The translations under genes were made by a program, and so were the position numbers. 64,000 nucleotides of DNA. Source: Chionis minor (lineage: Eukaryota; Chordata; Aves; Charadriiformes; Chionididae). The stretch covers positions 248,001 to 312,000 of the forward strand of contig VZSF01002925.1 of assembly GCA_013398295.1 (NCBI GenBank), written 5' to 3'. The notes beneath the pieces are model-generated. The model did not search any database and was not told the origin of the DNA. It saw nothing but the letters and a program-made list of their open reading frames with translations. Within the stretch, counting starts at the first letter, position 1. Each line of letters begins with the position of its first letter. Positions 46,301 to 57,433 of the stretch are shown piece by piece.

Positions 46301-48029
46301 TTTAATCGTTACAGTGGAAGAAGAATTCTTCCTCTCCTACCCATGCTTTGCCCTCCCTCCTTCCCCTCTCCACCCCCTTGCTCCCCCCTTGCCCATCCAT
46401 CAAAACCAGTCAATGCTATTTAATAGTTTGGCGTCGGGGGCTCAGAGCTGTCAGATTTGGACTGCAAATGATGTGTGCAGCTGTGCTGAAAAAAACCCCC
46501 AATTTCACCGATACCAAACTCACTCGTTTCTCCAGCCCTTTGGTGAGCTCAGAGGAAGGTGGTTTCTATCTCCTGGTGATGTATTTATTTCTCCTCCCCC
46601 AAGATGCAGCCCAAGAAGAGCAGTGAGCCCTCAGCTGCCAAAAATGGGAAGCGCCTCCCCCCTACTCTACTACCAGCCATGTGCGTTTGCTGTTTACTTT
46701 GTGCTGGCTCCAGAGCTTTTTCCAGCTTTTCGGAGCCACTTCACCTCATGTAAATGGACCTCCCCCTCCAAAAAAAAAAAAAACAAAAACCCAAGCAAAA
46801 CAAACCCAAACCTCCACCAAAACCAGAAAAAAAGAAGCCTGGATTGATTTCTTCTGTCTTAGTAAGTAAAACCAGCTCAGAAAGTGTTCAAGAAGCAGCA
46901 GGAGGCCGTAGCAGGGAAGCAGGGGCTGCGTAGTTGGGAAGAATGCTTGGAGGGGAGGAAGGGGATGGGAAGCTCCACAGCTTTGGCAGCAGCGAGGACA
47001 AATGGATTGTAGGAAGTTGGTTCAGCAGCCTGTGGTGACAACTTACTTGCCTTTGAAAAATTAACTCGCAGCTCTGTACAAATATATTCTTCAGAAATAG
47101 TCGTCTATCAGTTGCATTGATATATGGTCATAGCTACTTACCGATGCAGATCTGAGAAAGCATACTTCAGTACCCAGAGTGATATTTGAACGTTAAACAA
47201 TACGTGAGAACTTGAACTGTGTGCAAGAAAATATCTGACATTTTTTAAAAAACCTCTTAAAATACTGCATGAGCGATGAGCCATCTTTAATTTTGTTTTT
47301 TTGAACATACTTACATGAACCCTTATAAGGGTCAGAATACACAGTGTGGACTTTTCCGAGGCATTCATAGATGTGGTTTTTCTAGGATTATTTAATTTTC
47401 TGATTTGTTCGATGTGAGAAAATGGTCAAAATGTCATTGGACTTCTTTTGGTTCTCTGATTTGATGCCGGTCTTTTCCAAGCCTGGAGATCATCATCTTG
47501 CACTGTCAACTATTGACTTGATAAACGTAGTCTGTAAATCATAAGGCATGAGAAAGCTCACGAAGCTGGTACATCTGTATTTTTCATCTGAACTTTCTGG
47601 AAGCACTAAGGGTCATATTTCAGCTTCAGCAGAAGCAAAAGGTTAAGCTTTTATGGATGTTCTTAATGTAAAAAAAAAAAAAAAAAGTATCGCATCAGTG
47701 GTCTGCTCGCTTTGACAGCATCTCCTGTTTGTGACTTTCAGGAGACCACGTGAGCATGGCTGTTGTTTCCAGTACATCCTTGTGTTTCTTCAGCATCCAC
47801 TGCCTTAGAGACTTTTAGAGAGGCTTTTAATATCCATTCTTCCGCCCGTTGTCCATACCTTTCTGAATTTGCCGCTATCGCCTGGCTTCACAGTCTGCTG
47901 CCCGCTACCTCCTGTTTAGAAAAGATCTTTTGACTGAAACTAATAGGGGATTATTTCAGGGCTCAGTTTATCCATCATCATGGATTTTGTAAATACAGAT
48001 CAAGTCCTCTGCTGGAGTCTCAGCTATTT
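40318..48029. other. Putative PTK2 intron 1, middle part
   Basis: About 7.7 kb of unique-looking DNA with no recognised exon. It includes T18 at about 45463-45480, an A/C-rich nearly G-free tract at 46768-46833, A18 near 47671-47687 and a pyrimidine-rich stretch at 46330-46400. Open frames such as 46293-46847 come from low-complexity sequence. Confidence 0.45.
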
Positions 48030-48195
48030 TAGCTTCCCCTCACAGGGCTGCTGCTCTGCCCCTTAATCGTTTTAGTTGCATTTCTCTTGACTTCCGAACA
48101 ATATTCCAGATGTGAGGGAGATGCCGTTTGCTTTCCTGCTCCACTGCACCTCGGTGTTTTCTGCTGGCGAGGGATTTTGTGATGCTGAAGGTACT
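48030..48195 (-). mobile_element. Possible ancient CR1/L3-type fragment
   Basis: The + strand contains GCATTTCTCTTGACTTCCGA, then CAATATTCCAGATGTGAGGG, similar to the reverse complement of old CR1/L3 3' regions ('...ttccagatgtg...'). It is highly diverged and the assignment is tentative. Confidence 0.4.
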
Positions 48196-48288
48196 GGACA
48201 CCCACCCCGGGGCTTTAGTAAGCACTGACAGAACCTCTTCCAAGTTACATTAATCCTGAAGACCCCGTTTCAGGCTAAAATTAAAAAC

Positions 48289-48393
48289 GCAGTGAAATAC
48301 TGCATCCTTCGGTTGGAATACTTAATATTTTATCCCTAAAAAATGCAGTGAAATACTGCATCCTTCGGTTGGAATGCTTAATATTTTATCCCT
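48289..48393 (+). repeat. 56-bp direct tandem duplication
   Basis: Two copies start at GCAGTGAAATACTGC (48289 and 48345). Each continues CATCCTTCGGTTGGAAT and TTAATATTTTATCCCT. Only one substitution (TACTTAAT/TGCTTAAT) and the linker differ, so the duplication is recent. Each copy begins with a small inverted repeat GCAGT...ACTGC. Confidence 0.95.
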
Positions 48394-49494
48394 TTGTGTC
48401 ATTTTTTCCTAAAGATAGCTACTGTACCAGTTTGCGTAGGGCTTCGCGTGACAGTAGGTGCCTCCAACCTGTGAAATACTGCTACATGGAAAAACCTGGT
48501 TGTAGTGTGGAGGGTGTGTTGCCACAGCGGAGCGGTGTTCTGTTTTCACGTGGAAAAGTATGTATTTTCATACATATTGAAACACAGGTACTCCTTGTTG
48601 AAAGAGATTGGTTTTCTTTTTGCTCTTCAGCTTCTATGAAGTACTTTATTTTAAAATAAACTTAGATTTATTAAGAGCACAGATTGCAAGTATATAAAAA
48701 CTCTTTGCTTCCTGAAGCTCATGTGCAAAGGTGTTTTAATTACCGTATTCTTTTGTAAAAGAATGCGTTTTCAGGTCTGGTACAACTCAGCATTTAAAAA
48801 TCTTGGGATGTTTAAGTAGCCCAGCAGACTGGTATTTCTGTATGTTCTAGTGGGGATTGGAGGAAAATTGGATTGATAGCTGTGTGTACTGTTGGCTTAC
48901 GGAGGTGTCTTGTTTGTGTAACATCAACTTAATTTATTACCACCTGCTGTTTCTGCAAATGGTCAGATAGTCGTACACAAATTGCGTATTTCATCACCGT
49001 GTTGTGGCGGTGAATTGATTTATTGTTTCCAGGGAAATCATTCAATAGAATAAAAACGCGCCATAAAGTAAGTTTCATCTTTATGAGTTGTCTTAATGCC
49101 TGCTCAGGATCAAATCTATTGTCAAAAGATGCAATAAATTCTTGTGGAGGTAGTGAGACCCGCTTACTCGATTTCTTCAGGTTTGCCCTCGTTTCTTGAC
49201 CCTGAAGAAGTGACACCAATCATCCCTTGTGTCCTTTGGCACCCGCGCATGACAGGGGACAGCACACGGGTGGGTTTGGCCCCGAGTACCGATAGATCTG
49301 TTGTTATGTTTGTGCTCATTAGCCAGCTGATGGGCTGTCAATGTGCAAAGACTGATTTTTACTACTGATTTTTTCCAACACATGCAGCGATTGAATTGCC
49401 TGGTGTTTCTGACTCTGTTCCAAGTCGTTTGGAATTAGATAGTTGACAGTAACTAATAAATACCTGGATTTGTGGGATGAGATAGACTGGATGA
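48394..49494. other. Unannotated stretch
   Basis: No gene or repeat recognised. Confidence 0.45.
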
Positions 49495-49800
49495 AACAAC
49501 ACAAAGAATTGCTTTAATGGAACAGGCTGAAGCTCCTTGTGGCCGAGGCCGTGTTGTGTGTGCGGCCCGTGCATCGCAAAGCATGGCGGAGTTGTGACCC
49601 ATGACGCCCCCTACCATGGGAAGGCCAAGGGGAGAGGAAAGCAGTGCCACACGGGCTGTTGGCACAGGATTTTTGAGCTGTTCCTGCATGATTTCTCCCA
49701 CAACTAGAAGTGACAAAAATGACGAAGCCAAAACTTGTCTTGCTGTAGGGGATTGAACCCAGCTTTTCTACTGCAGACCAGTATCGCATCCTTTGAAGTA
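49495..49800. other. GC-richer block of unknown origin
   Basis: A block of higher GC and CpG content than its flanks, open over 91-92 codons in two - strand frames. It includes GGGATTGAACCC (49749-49760), which reads on the - strand like a tRNA T-loop (GGTTCAATCCC), but the flanking bases do not form a full tRNA stem. It may be a decayed retroelement or retrocopy. No family is recognised. Confidence 0.25.
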
Positions 49801-51261
49801 CTAAGTTTCTCTTGCAGAGGACTTTGTTGACCTGAAGCCGTAGAGTAAATGTATTTCAACTGGTTTAATACCTAGTTCAAGAATGGTGTTTTTTTCCCAT
49901 GTTGGAAATAGTGTCTTAGTTGGAAATAGAACAGTCCAATTGCAGCTCTTCCAGTTCAGCTCGGAAGTCGTAACGTTTTTGATGGCTTGTGCCTCGTACA
50001 AAGCTAAATCTTTGGGTGATCTGACATATGTATTGGAGAGATGGTTGGGGACGTGGAGGGGATGACACACCAAACCAATCATAGTTTTTCTAAAATAATT
50101 TTTTCCTTAAGCAATTGTCTTTCTTCTGTTCCCATATATTGAATGTTGAGGAAAGCCCCATTCTGAACTCACTTGATATCCTTATCGAGTTACCCCTGTG
50201 ACAGCTTTCCCTTAAAATTGTGAATTCCTTATTTCCCAGCGCAATGCAAATATTGAACCTCAGACCCTCTGCCATCCTGAACCCTCACCAAACCCATATT
50301 GAACATGCTTTTTAAATTAATCAAAACTCAAGGAAGGTTCAGTAGCCCTGTGTTAGTAGATTGAAGGTTAAAGACTGAAAAATGCCTTTGGGTGAGGGCC
50401 AAGGGTGTTTTCTTGGATGATACGGGGTCTTCAGAGGCTTTCAGCATTGATGGTTCCATTCAAAGACTTAATGGAACATTCACTGGAAGAAACCCCACAA
50501 GAGTGTAAACTTCATGGGTATTAAGAAGAGCAAAGACGGTGGATGCCCGTCCCAGTAGATGTTCAATGCCCAGGACAGCAGTCCCTGGTTTTGGGAGGAG
50601 AGCATGGGGACAGGGACTACGTCCAAAGGAGACCTGCAGCTGCAGTGAGATGGTGAGTGAAAGGGCCGAGGTCGTGGGTTTAGATACAACTCCACGTAGC
50701 ACGTCAAGAGGATACGCTTGGGATGGAAGCACTGGTAGAGAATCCATAAACCTTACTCAGCTACAAAGCAACATGGAATCATTAGTATTGACTCCAGAGC
50801 CTGGAGAGGGCCCTGAGATACTGTTTTGAGTGGATTAAGTGTTTTAAATTGCTTTTTAAAGCTGTATCAAGTTTTGTTGTTGGTTGTTTGTGGGTTTGTT
50901 TTGGTTTTTTTTTAAATAGAAATCCTGAAATAGGCCATATGGTGTCTATCTGTCTGCTCCTAGCTTGACTTAACCAGAGTACTAAGATTTATTAGTCACC
51001 ATAGTAGAGGTTTGGACTTGTGCCTCTTTCATCAGGACCTGAATCCTGGAGGCCACCAACTGATTTCTTACCAGGCATTATACCTTTGACTTGACTGTCA
51101 GATTTGAGAAGGTATTGCTTCTGTTCTTTAATTAAGCTAATTCTGCTTACCCTTCTGTCTTTGGGTGCAGTAGATGGAGACTTTAGGATAAACAAATGCC
51201 TAGCTGAAGAATGACGTGGCTGGTGTTTAAGTTCTCAAACACACTGTGGAGACTGTGTGAT
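49801..51261. other. Unannotated stretch
   Basis: No recognised repeat or exon. A 96-residue + frame (50539-50829) ending in TPEPGEGPEILF has no recognisable domain. T-rich tract at 50900-50915. Confidence 0.4.
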
Positions 51262-51453
51262 ACCGAAAGGGTTCTCAAGCATTGGAACAGGCTGCCCAGG
51301 GAGGTGGTGGAATCGCCATCCCTGGAGGTATTTAAAACACAGGTAGACGTGGTGCTGAGGGACATGGGTGAGGGGTGGTTTTGGCATAGGTTTATGGTTG
51401 GACTGGATGATCTTGAGGGTCTCTTCCAACCCAAGTGGTTCTATGATTCTATG
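51262..51453 (+). mobile_element. CR1 LINE 3' end fragment
   Basis: ACCGAAAGGGTTCTCAAGCA begins the fragment, followed by CCATCCCTGGAGGTATTTAA and the young-subfamily GGCATAGGTTTATGGTTGGA. The end is GTGGTTCTATGATTCTATG. Confidence 0.94.
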
Positions 51454-54400
51454 ACTTGAGGTGCCAAGAGCTCTCATTCCTGAGGGGATCGAAGGGAATA
51501 TCATTATTTACTCTGTTCTTTGGGATCCCGTGTCCCGAGGCAAGAAGACACATGGTACATTTCCAGTTCCAACAACTGCAACTATGGAAAGCATTGATCT
51601 TTTTTATTTTTTTGTGTGTGGACATACACAGAAGCGTAGTCTCAAAAAGCTTGTAATTAGGAGAATTACTATGCTGAGCCTACGCTTAACCTCCATTCCA
51701 TCCTTTGAATAAGAGTCACTTTATTCTTCATTTCTCCTTATATACCAGAGACTGGAATTAGTGGCTTTGGAAAACACTTGCCCCAGAATAGGCTTAAGTC
51801 AAACTTTTTACAGGTCACTGAATTTAGTAATAGGCCATAGCCATGCAAGAGGACGTGACCGTTGTCATGCTCTGTTCCTCTTGAGCACTTAAGTGCCTTT
51901 TATCTGATTTGTGCTTCTGGTTTTCATGAAACACCATTTCATTAGCACCAACGCGGTTCAAACTGTATTAAAGGGGATCAGAAATTAAAATCCTGTGAAG
52001 TTGAATGCTTTGAAATATGGAGTTGGGATGATATAATTGTTGAGTAATGTAACACTATGCAAGACAGATTTCAAGTCAAATGGTTGCCAAACCCAAACGT
52101 ATTAAGCCACGATAGCCAGAATACCTTCCTGCTTTCCTTAGCTGCCTCTAGTTTCAGGCACTGCTAGTTTTTAACATGCCGTACTTGCATTATCGCTAAT
52201 TGTAATTAGTTTTTACTATTCTGGGAAGACAGTAAACTCTCACTGCTTCTGTTCTAAAGCTGGTTAGAAGAAGAGTTTGTGTTGCGTAGGACCTTCATAG
52301 AGCAAAAAAAAGATTACTTGAATTCGTACGGCTTACTTCACCCTCTTGTTTTGATGTTCGTAGGTAGGGCTGCCGCCCAACCAGCGGTGCAACTTGAAAA
52401 TAGGTAAAATTTTATTTTAGTCTTTATTTTAAAAATACAGAATTCTTATTTGCTCACGTCTGTGGTGCCTTTTTAAAGAAAACTGCACTACTCGAATTCT
52501 CTACGACTTCTAGAGAAATTCAAAAGATCAGCCACGGAAGATGTAAGGAGAGATTAGTGTTTACGTGGATTTCGGTGGTGCCAAGGGACCACACTGAAGG
52601 TTCAGAGTGCTGTGGAGAAAGGAAGTAAGTATCTAGCTGGATATCTTGTTCTAATTAAAGCACATACAGACATTGATTTTTCTCCTATTCCCAACACAAC
52701 CGATGTTTCCTCATCATGAAATTTTTTTATATTAAAAATAGAAATTCATGCCAACTCCAAAGGGAATTGCTGGTAGCGCGGGTTATGCAACGTTACAGTA
52801 AAATTGGGTTGAACTAAGTGTTTAAGGCATGTCAGGACTTAATCCCGTGGGATTCTTGCCGAGAAGGATGGGGTGCTGTTTTGAATGTCTTGGGGTGCAC
52901 AGAGTGCAAGATAGGTGTCTTGGTAAATTTTAATTGCTACTTGACAGTAAAAATAGTTCAGCCGATAATCACTGCTCTTGTTGTACATCGCGCTCAAACT
53001 TTTCTCTCTTTTTTTTTTGTCATCCCAAGGTGTGGTGCTAGCCAAGGTGCTTCTGCAGCGCTTAGCGAAAGGGGCTTACAAGTCCTTAAAACAACCTGCA
53101 TCTACGTGGAATATGCCCTTGTTTCAGTTAGTTTAGGTGATACACATATTTATTAATTGATTTGTGCTGAGATGTGCTCGCCTTGTGTTTAACAGGCCCA
53201 AGGTGGTCATATTGCTGTGGTTCATACGGGGCTTGTACTTCACACTTGCTCTGAATTCATCCTTCATGCTCCCCTGGATGTTTCATCACTTAAAACATGG
53301 ATATAATCAAAAATAAATTTTCCCACGTTGGCATCTTGCATTGCTGAACTTGTTTTGACTATGGTCTGTATTATCTTTTCATGTTGATTTTTTTTCCTAG
53401 TGTATTTCTAAAATACTTAACTCTGCAAAGAGAGAAAAACGACACATTACTGCTTTGAACTGTGTTGAGACAAAGAGTCAGTAACTGTTTAGGCAATACT
53501 CCCTGGGGAAAACAAATGTTCAGGGAAATTGTCAGTATGAGCCCTTTCCTCCATTTCATATCCATGTAGTGAAATATTCAGTGTGTCAATTTCGACTAGA
53601 ATAGGTACCAAGAATTCAATTTTTAAGTTGTTTTAATGTGGCTGACCAGGCTGCTTTATACTTTGACCTGGGGGCATTGGTAAATGTTTTTGACTGCAGA
53701 TAATGTACTTGAAAAAGTACATTATATCTTGGAGGAGTGGGGAGAGAGCAGTGACCAGGAGGGGATCAGAGAGGAGGCAGCAAGAGAAATAAGTGCATTC
53801 TTGGATGTAGTCGTAGCAGGTGTTACCAAGAAGAGTGAATATAGTTGAAGGCATCTGCGGTGGAGATTACTGCTTTTTTTCTTTTGCTTTTGAACATCAG
53901 CATTAGCTGAAAGAAAGAGAACGAGAAAAACAAACTCAGTAGGAGATAAACAGGGACTTTCCAGTGTGACTTATGGAAATAGCTGAAATTATTGACACTT
54001 TCTGAAGGCAAAAGTGATGATAACAGGAAAAAATACCCTTTCTTTTCTCTTTCTAGGTTTGTCCCTAATTTGAAATCACAAACCTATTGCTTTTCGCAAC
54101 GTTTCATCCTTCGGTCTACATCTATAAATGTGTAACGAGATGTTAACATCTGGTAAACACAAAAAACCCTGTTGCACGCTTGGCGTGCCTGCTGCTGCTC
54201 TGCTGTGGCATGTACGCGTTCTGGGGCTGCTGCTTGGAGCACTTTGCTTTTTCCACTGTTCCCTTCTGTCTGCTCCTCTGGGAACGGGACTGTTGCCATA
54301 GCCAGGCACTCCCAAGCGTGCAACCATGCCACGTGACGATCCGCATGTAGTTGAATAAACTATGGCTGTTTTCTTAGAAGAAACATGTCTTTTAAGTGCT

Positions 54401-54484
54401 GCTGGGAAGGATTTTAGCAAGTCATGCACTTTTATGTCCAACAGCAAGCACTGGGACAGGATCTTGTGATAAATATGTATGTAT
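51454..54484. other. Putative PTK2 intron 1 sequence
   Basis: About 3 kb without a recognised gene or interspersed repeat. It contains the perfect hairpin at 53700-53725. An acceptor-like ACTTCTAG (52505-52512) and a donor-like GGAA|GTAAGT (near 52624) bracket about 110 bp, but every frame between them is closed. Confidence 0.45.
53700..53725. repeat. Perfect 11-bp hairpin with GAAA loop
   Basis: The left arm ATAATGTACTT (53700-53710) is exactly complementary to the right arm AAGTACATTAT (53715-53725). The four-base loop GAAA would be a stable GNRA tetraloop in RNA of the + strand. The stem is AU-rich and too short for a typical microRNA precursor. Confidence 0.9.
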
Positions 54485-54950
54485 GAGGTGCCGGAACGTG
54501 TCCAGAGAAGGGCAACGGAGCTGGTGAGGGGTCTGGAGAACAAGTCTTATGAGAAGCGGCTGAGGGAGTTGGGATTGTTTAGCCTGGAGAAGAGAAGGTT
54601 GAGGGGAGACCTTATCACTCTCCACAACTCCCTGAAAGGAGGTTGTAGCGAGGTGGGGGTCAATCTCTTCTCCCAAGTAACCAGCGACAGGACAAGAGGA
54701 AATGGCCTCAAGTTGTGCCAGGGGAGGTTTAGGTTGGATATTAGGAAAAACTTCTTTACCGAAAGGGTTCTCAAGCATTGGAACAGGCTGCCCAGGGAGG
54801 TGGTGGCATCGCCGTCCCTGGAGGTATTTAAAAGCCGGGTGGACGTGGTGCTGAGGGACATGGGTTAGGGGTGGTTTTGGTAGTGTAGGTTATGGTTGGA
54901 CTTGATGATCTTGAAGGTCTCTTCCAACCCAAGTGATTCTATGATTCTAT
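54485..54950 (+). mobile_element. CR1 LINE fragment
   Basis: A continuous frame to 54868 carries [40 protein letters not shown] and the 3' part. The end is GTGATTCTATGATTCTATG. It is very close in sequence to the corresponding part of 38717-39503, which is in the opposite orientation. Confidence 0.95.
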
Positions 54951-55274
54951 GTGTGCGTATATCTATGTGTATCAGGAGACAGCATCCCAAAAATCAGCAA
55001 TGTGCTGACTCTAAACACAGACTCCTGAAAATACAAATTTTGTCATGGGGGAACATAGTTAAAATTGTACTTAAAATCCTTACTTTCTGTGAAGTTGAGA
55101 TAGACAAGTTACAATTTGCAAGGTGAGCTGCAGCGGGATTTAGCGCAAGCTGTGAAAAAGGATTTGTCTAAAGTACATCAGATTGAGCTTGAAATTCATG
55201 AGCCGTTTGGGGTCTGATGTGAGAGATGCATTATGGATAATTCTAAGGGATTTAGAGCGTGGAAGAAATTCTTA
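54951..55274. other. Spacer between two CR1 copies
   Basis: Starts with a TGTGTGCGTATATCTATGTG alternating stretch. Nothing else is recognised. Confidence 0.45.
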
Positions 55275-55926
55275 ATCACAAAGTGGCTGAGGTTGGAAGG
55301 GACCTGTGGAGATAGTTTCGTCCAACTCCCCTGCTCGGAGCAAGGTCAGCTCGAGTCTGGGAAGGCTGTGTCTGGTTGTGTTTTGAGTATCTTCATGGAT
55401 GGAGACTCCACAGCCTCTCTGGGTAACCTCTTGCAGTGTTCACCCACCCGTATAGCGCAAAAGCTTTCTCTTCTACTTACCTGGGAATTCCTGTTTGTGC
55501 ATTGTGCTCACTGGGCATCACTGGGAACAGTCTGGTTCCATCTTTCCTGGTGTTCAGACACATTGGTGAGGTTCCCCTGAGCCTTCTCTTCCCTAGGCCA
55601 AGTCATCCCAGCTCTCTTAGCCTTTCCTTGTATGACGGATGCCGAAACCCCCTTTGTGGTCCTTCACTGGACTGTCTCCACTATGTCCGTGTCTCTCTTG
55701 TACTGGGGAGTGCAGTACTGGGCCCAGCGCTCCCAATGCCCCTCTCCAGTACTGAGTAAAGGGAAGGATCATGTCCCTCCATCTGCTGGCAATGCTCTGC
55801 CTAACGGTCCAGGAGGCTGGTGGCTGCCTTTGCTGCAAGGGCACGTTGCTGGCTCGTGGTTGGCTTGTTGTCCACCAAGAGCTCCAGGATCTTCTCTGCA
55901 AAGCTGCTTTCTGGCCAGTCACTCTG
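55275..55926 (-). mobile_element. Older CR1 LINE fragment, minus strand
   Basis: The + strand reads TGAGGTTGGAAGGGACCTGT (diverged CR1 3' end), ATGGAGACTCCACAGCCTCT, then the reversed ORF2 C-terminus with CAGTACTGGGCCCAGCGCTC and TTGTCCACCAAGAGCTCCAG. Many indels break all frames. It is clearly older than the GGCATAGG-subfamily copies. Confidence 0.85.
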
Positions 55927-57314
55927 GTAAAATAGCATCATTTATTGAAGATATAAGTAACCTAACCAACCTAGGTGATTCTGTAATGGCTTTTATTTCT
56001 TTTAATAACTTGAATATTTTAAAGTATTTAAAGTCTTGTAGAAATTTTACACTGGGGTGAAAGAGAGAACTCTGAATTTTTATTGTGCTTTTAATAGATT
56101 CTTAATTTTTTTAAAATAGATTTTTATAGGTTTCAATTGAGATGGACCAAGTTATTTGGTGGAAATGCAGTCTTCTAGGGCGTTATTTCATAGATGTCGA
56201 TGCCTTCAATCCTGAGATAGGGATCAGAATATGGAGGCTGGATAACATCTTTAAAACTTCGTCATACCTACAGAGGACAACATGAAGTCACATTGTGAAT
56301 AATTACAGCTTGATTCCTTGTCACGTGGACTTGTTAACAAGTTACCTTGTTAACTTGAGGTGTTGGCCATCTGCCAGTGATAAATTATCAAACTGCTAAT
56401 GTTGAAGACTTGGGCATTGAAAAGATTTCCCTTATGAGACTAGTTTAACTTTTCTATCGGTTTACTGATCCCGGTTTTTAGTTAATTGATTTAAATATTT
56501 TTTTATGGGGTTTTTTGACTCTCATTAGTGGAAATGATTTCGTTTCCAAGTACTCAAAGCTGGTAATGATTTGTGACTTTGAACTTTGATTGTTTATACT
56601 GCTGTAAGTCATAATACTGACTTTGTTCCTGATGCAGTTAGCAAATACAGGGAGTGTGGAGCGCTCGTAAGATGTCAGCAGGAGGCATGGTGAGCAGCAG
56701 ATGACTTGCAAGCAGAATTCTAGAAGGGTTTGATTAGTTATCTCATCATTTTGTGTTAACCCGAGAAAATAAAACAACTTTTATTACAGTTTCCTAATGT
56801 AACTGGTACCTAAGTAGTGAAAATGGCACGTATTCAAAACCAAATTGTATAAAGATGGAAAGGAGCACGAAAAAGGTCAACGGTGCTTTCTTGCAATTCG
56901 CTTGAGAAGCTGAGAAGTGCAGTGGTGTTGGGTTTGGGTTTGTTTGGTTTTTTTTTGAAAAGCTTTATCTTTTAATCTCATTTAATGTCTCCCATAGACT
57001 TTCCTAAACCTCAGGTACTCCACCAGGGTAGAGCAGATCTCGGAATGGTAACACACCTCATAGTTCCGGTAGCAACTGCATTGTCTTAGGAGAGCCGCTG
57101 AGCACCAGGAGGCCAGGTTTGGTTTGCTCCACCCCCTTCCCCAAGATCCGAATAAGTCTTTATAGTACTGAGAAATGCCAGTGGTTTCTGTAAAGCATTT
57201 GGAGAACAATACTCTTTGCTCTGGAAGCTGAAAAGGATAGCTGGCGCGCAGCGTGGGTGTACAGACAAGTTTGACCAGACTTGATTTTACACCATTAGTC
57301 TTCAGGGACAGGGA
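55927..57314. other. Unannotated stretch
   Basis: AT-rich, with no gene recognised. A perfect 14-bp palindrome, ACTTGTTAACAAGT, lies at 56329-56342, with a second GTTAAC shortly after it. Confidence 0.45.
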
Positions 57315-57433
57315 TTGCTCAAAGCCTCAAACGCTTGCAGGGATGGGGCATCCACAACTTCTCTGGACAACCTCACCACCCTCAGAGTGAAAAATTTCTT
57401 CCTTGTATCTAGTCTAAATCTGCCTTATTTCAG
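57315..57433 (-). mobile_element. CR1 LINE fragment, minus strand, internal 3' part
   Basis: AGGGATGGGGCATCCACAAC, TTCTCTGGACAACCTCACCA and CCCTCAGAGTGAAAAATTTC match the reversed 3' region of the 14729/20541 CR1 group. The extreme 3' end is missing, which is unusual for CR1 copies. Confidence 0.82.

Noticed and set aside
46293..46847. 184-codon + strand ORF
   Set aside because: It is composed largely of pyrimidine-rich and A/C-rich low-complexity DNA and ends in lysine/asparagine/proline runs. No domain is present.
49749..49760. tRNA gene on the - strand
   Set aside because: Only the T-loop-like GGTTCAATCCC fits. The T-stem does not pair fully and no acceptor stem or D-arm can be placed.
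50539..50829. 96-codon + strand ORF as an exon
   Set aside because: The peptide has no recognised family and there is no clear acceptor/donor pair. It is mentioned only within the stretch description.
52513..52624. Possible internal exon between TTCTAG and GTAAGT
   Set aside because: All three frames contain stops and the acceptor tract is weak. A non-coding exon cannot be excluded.
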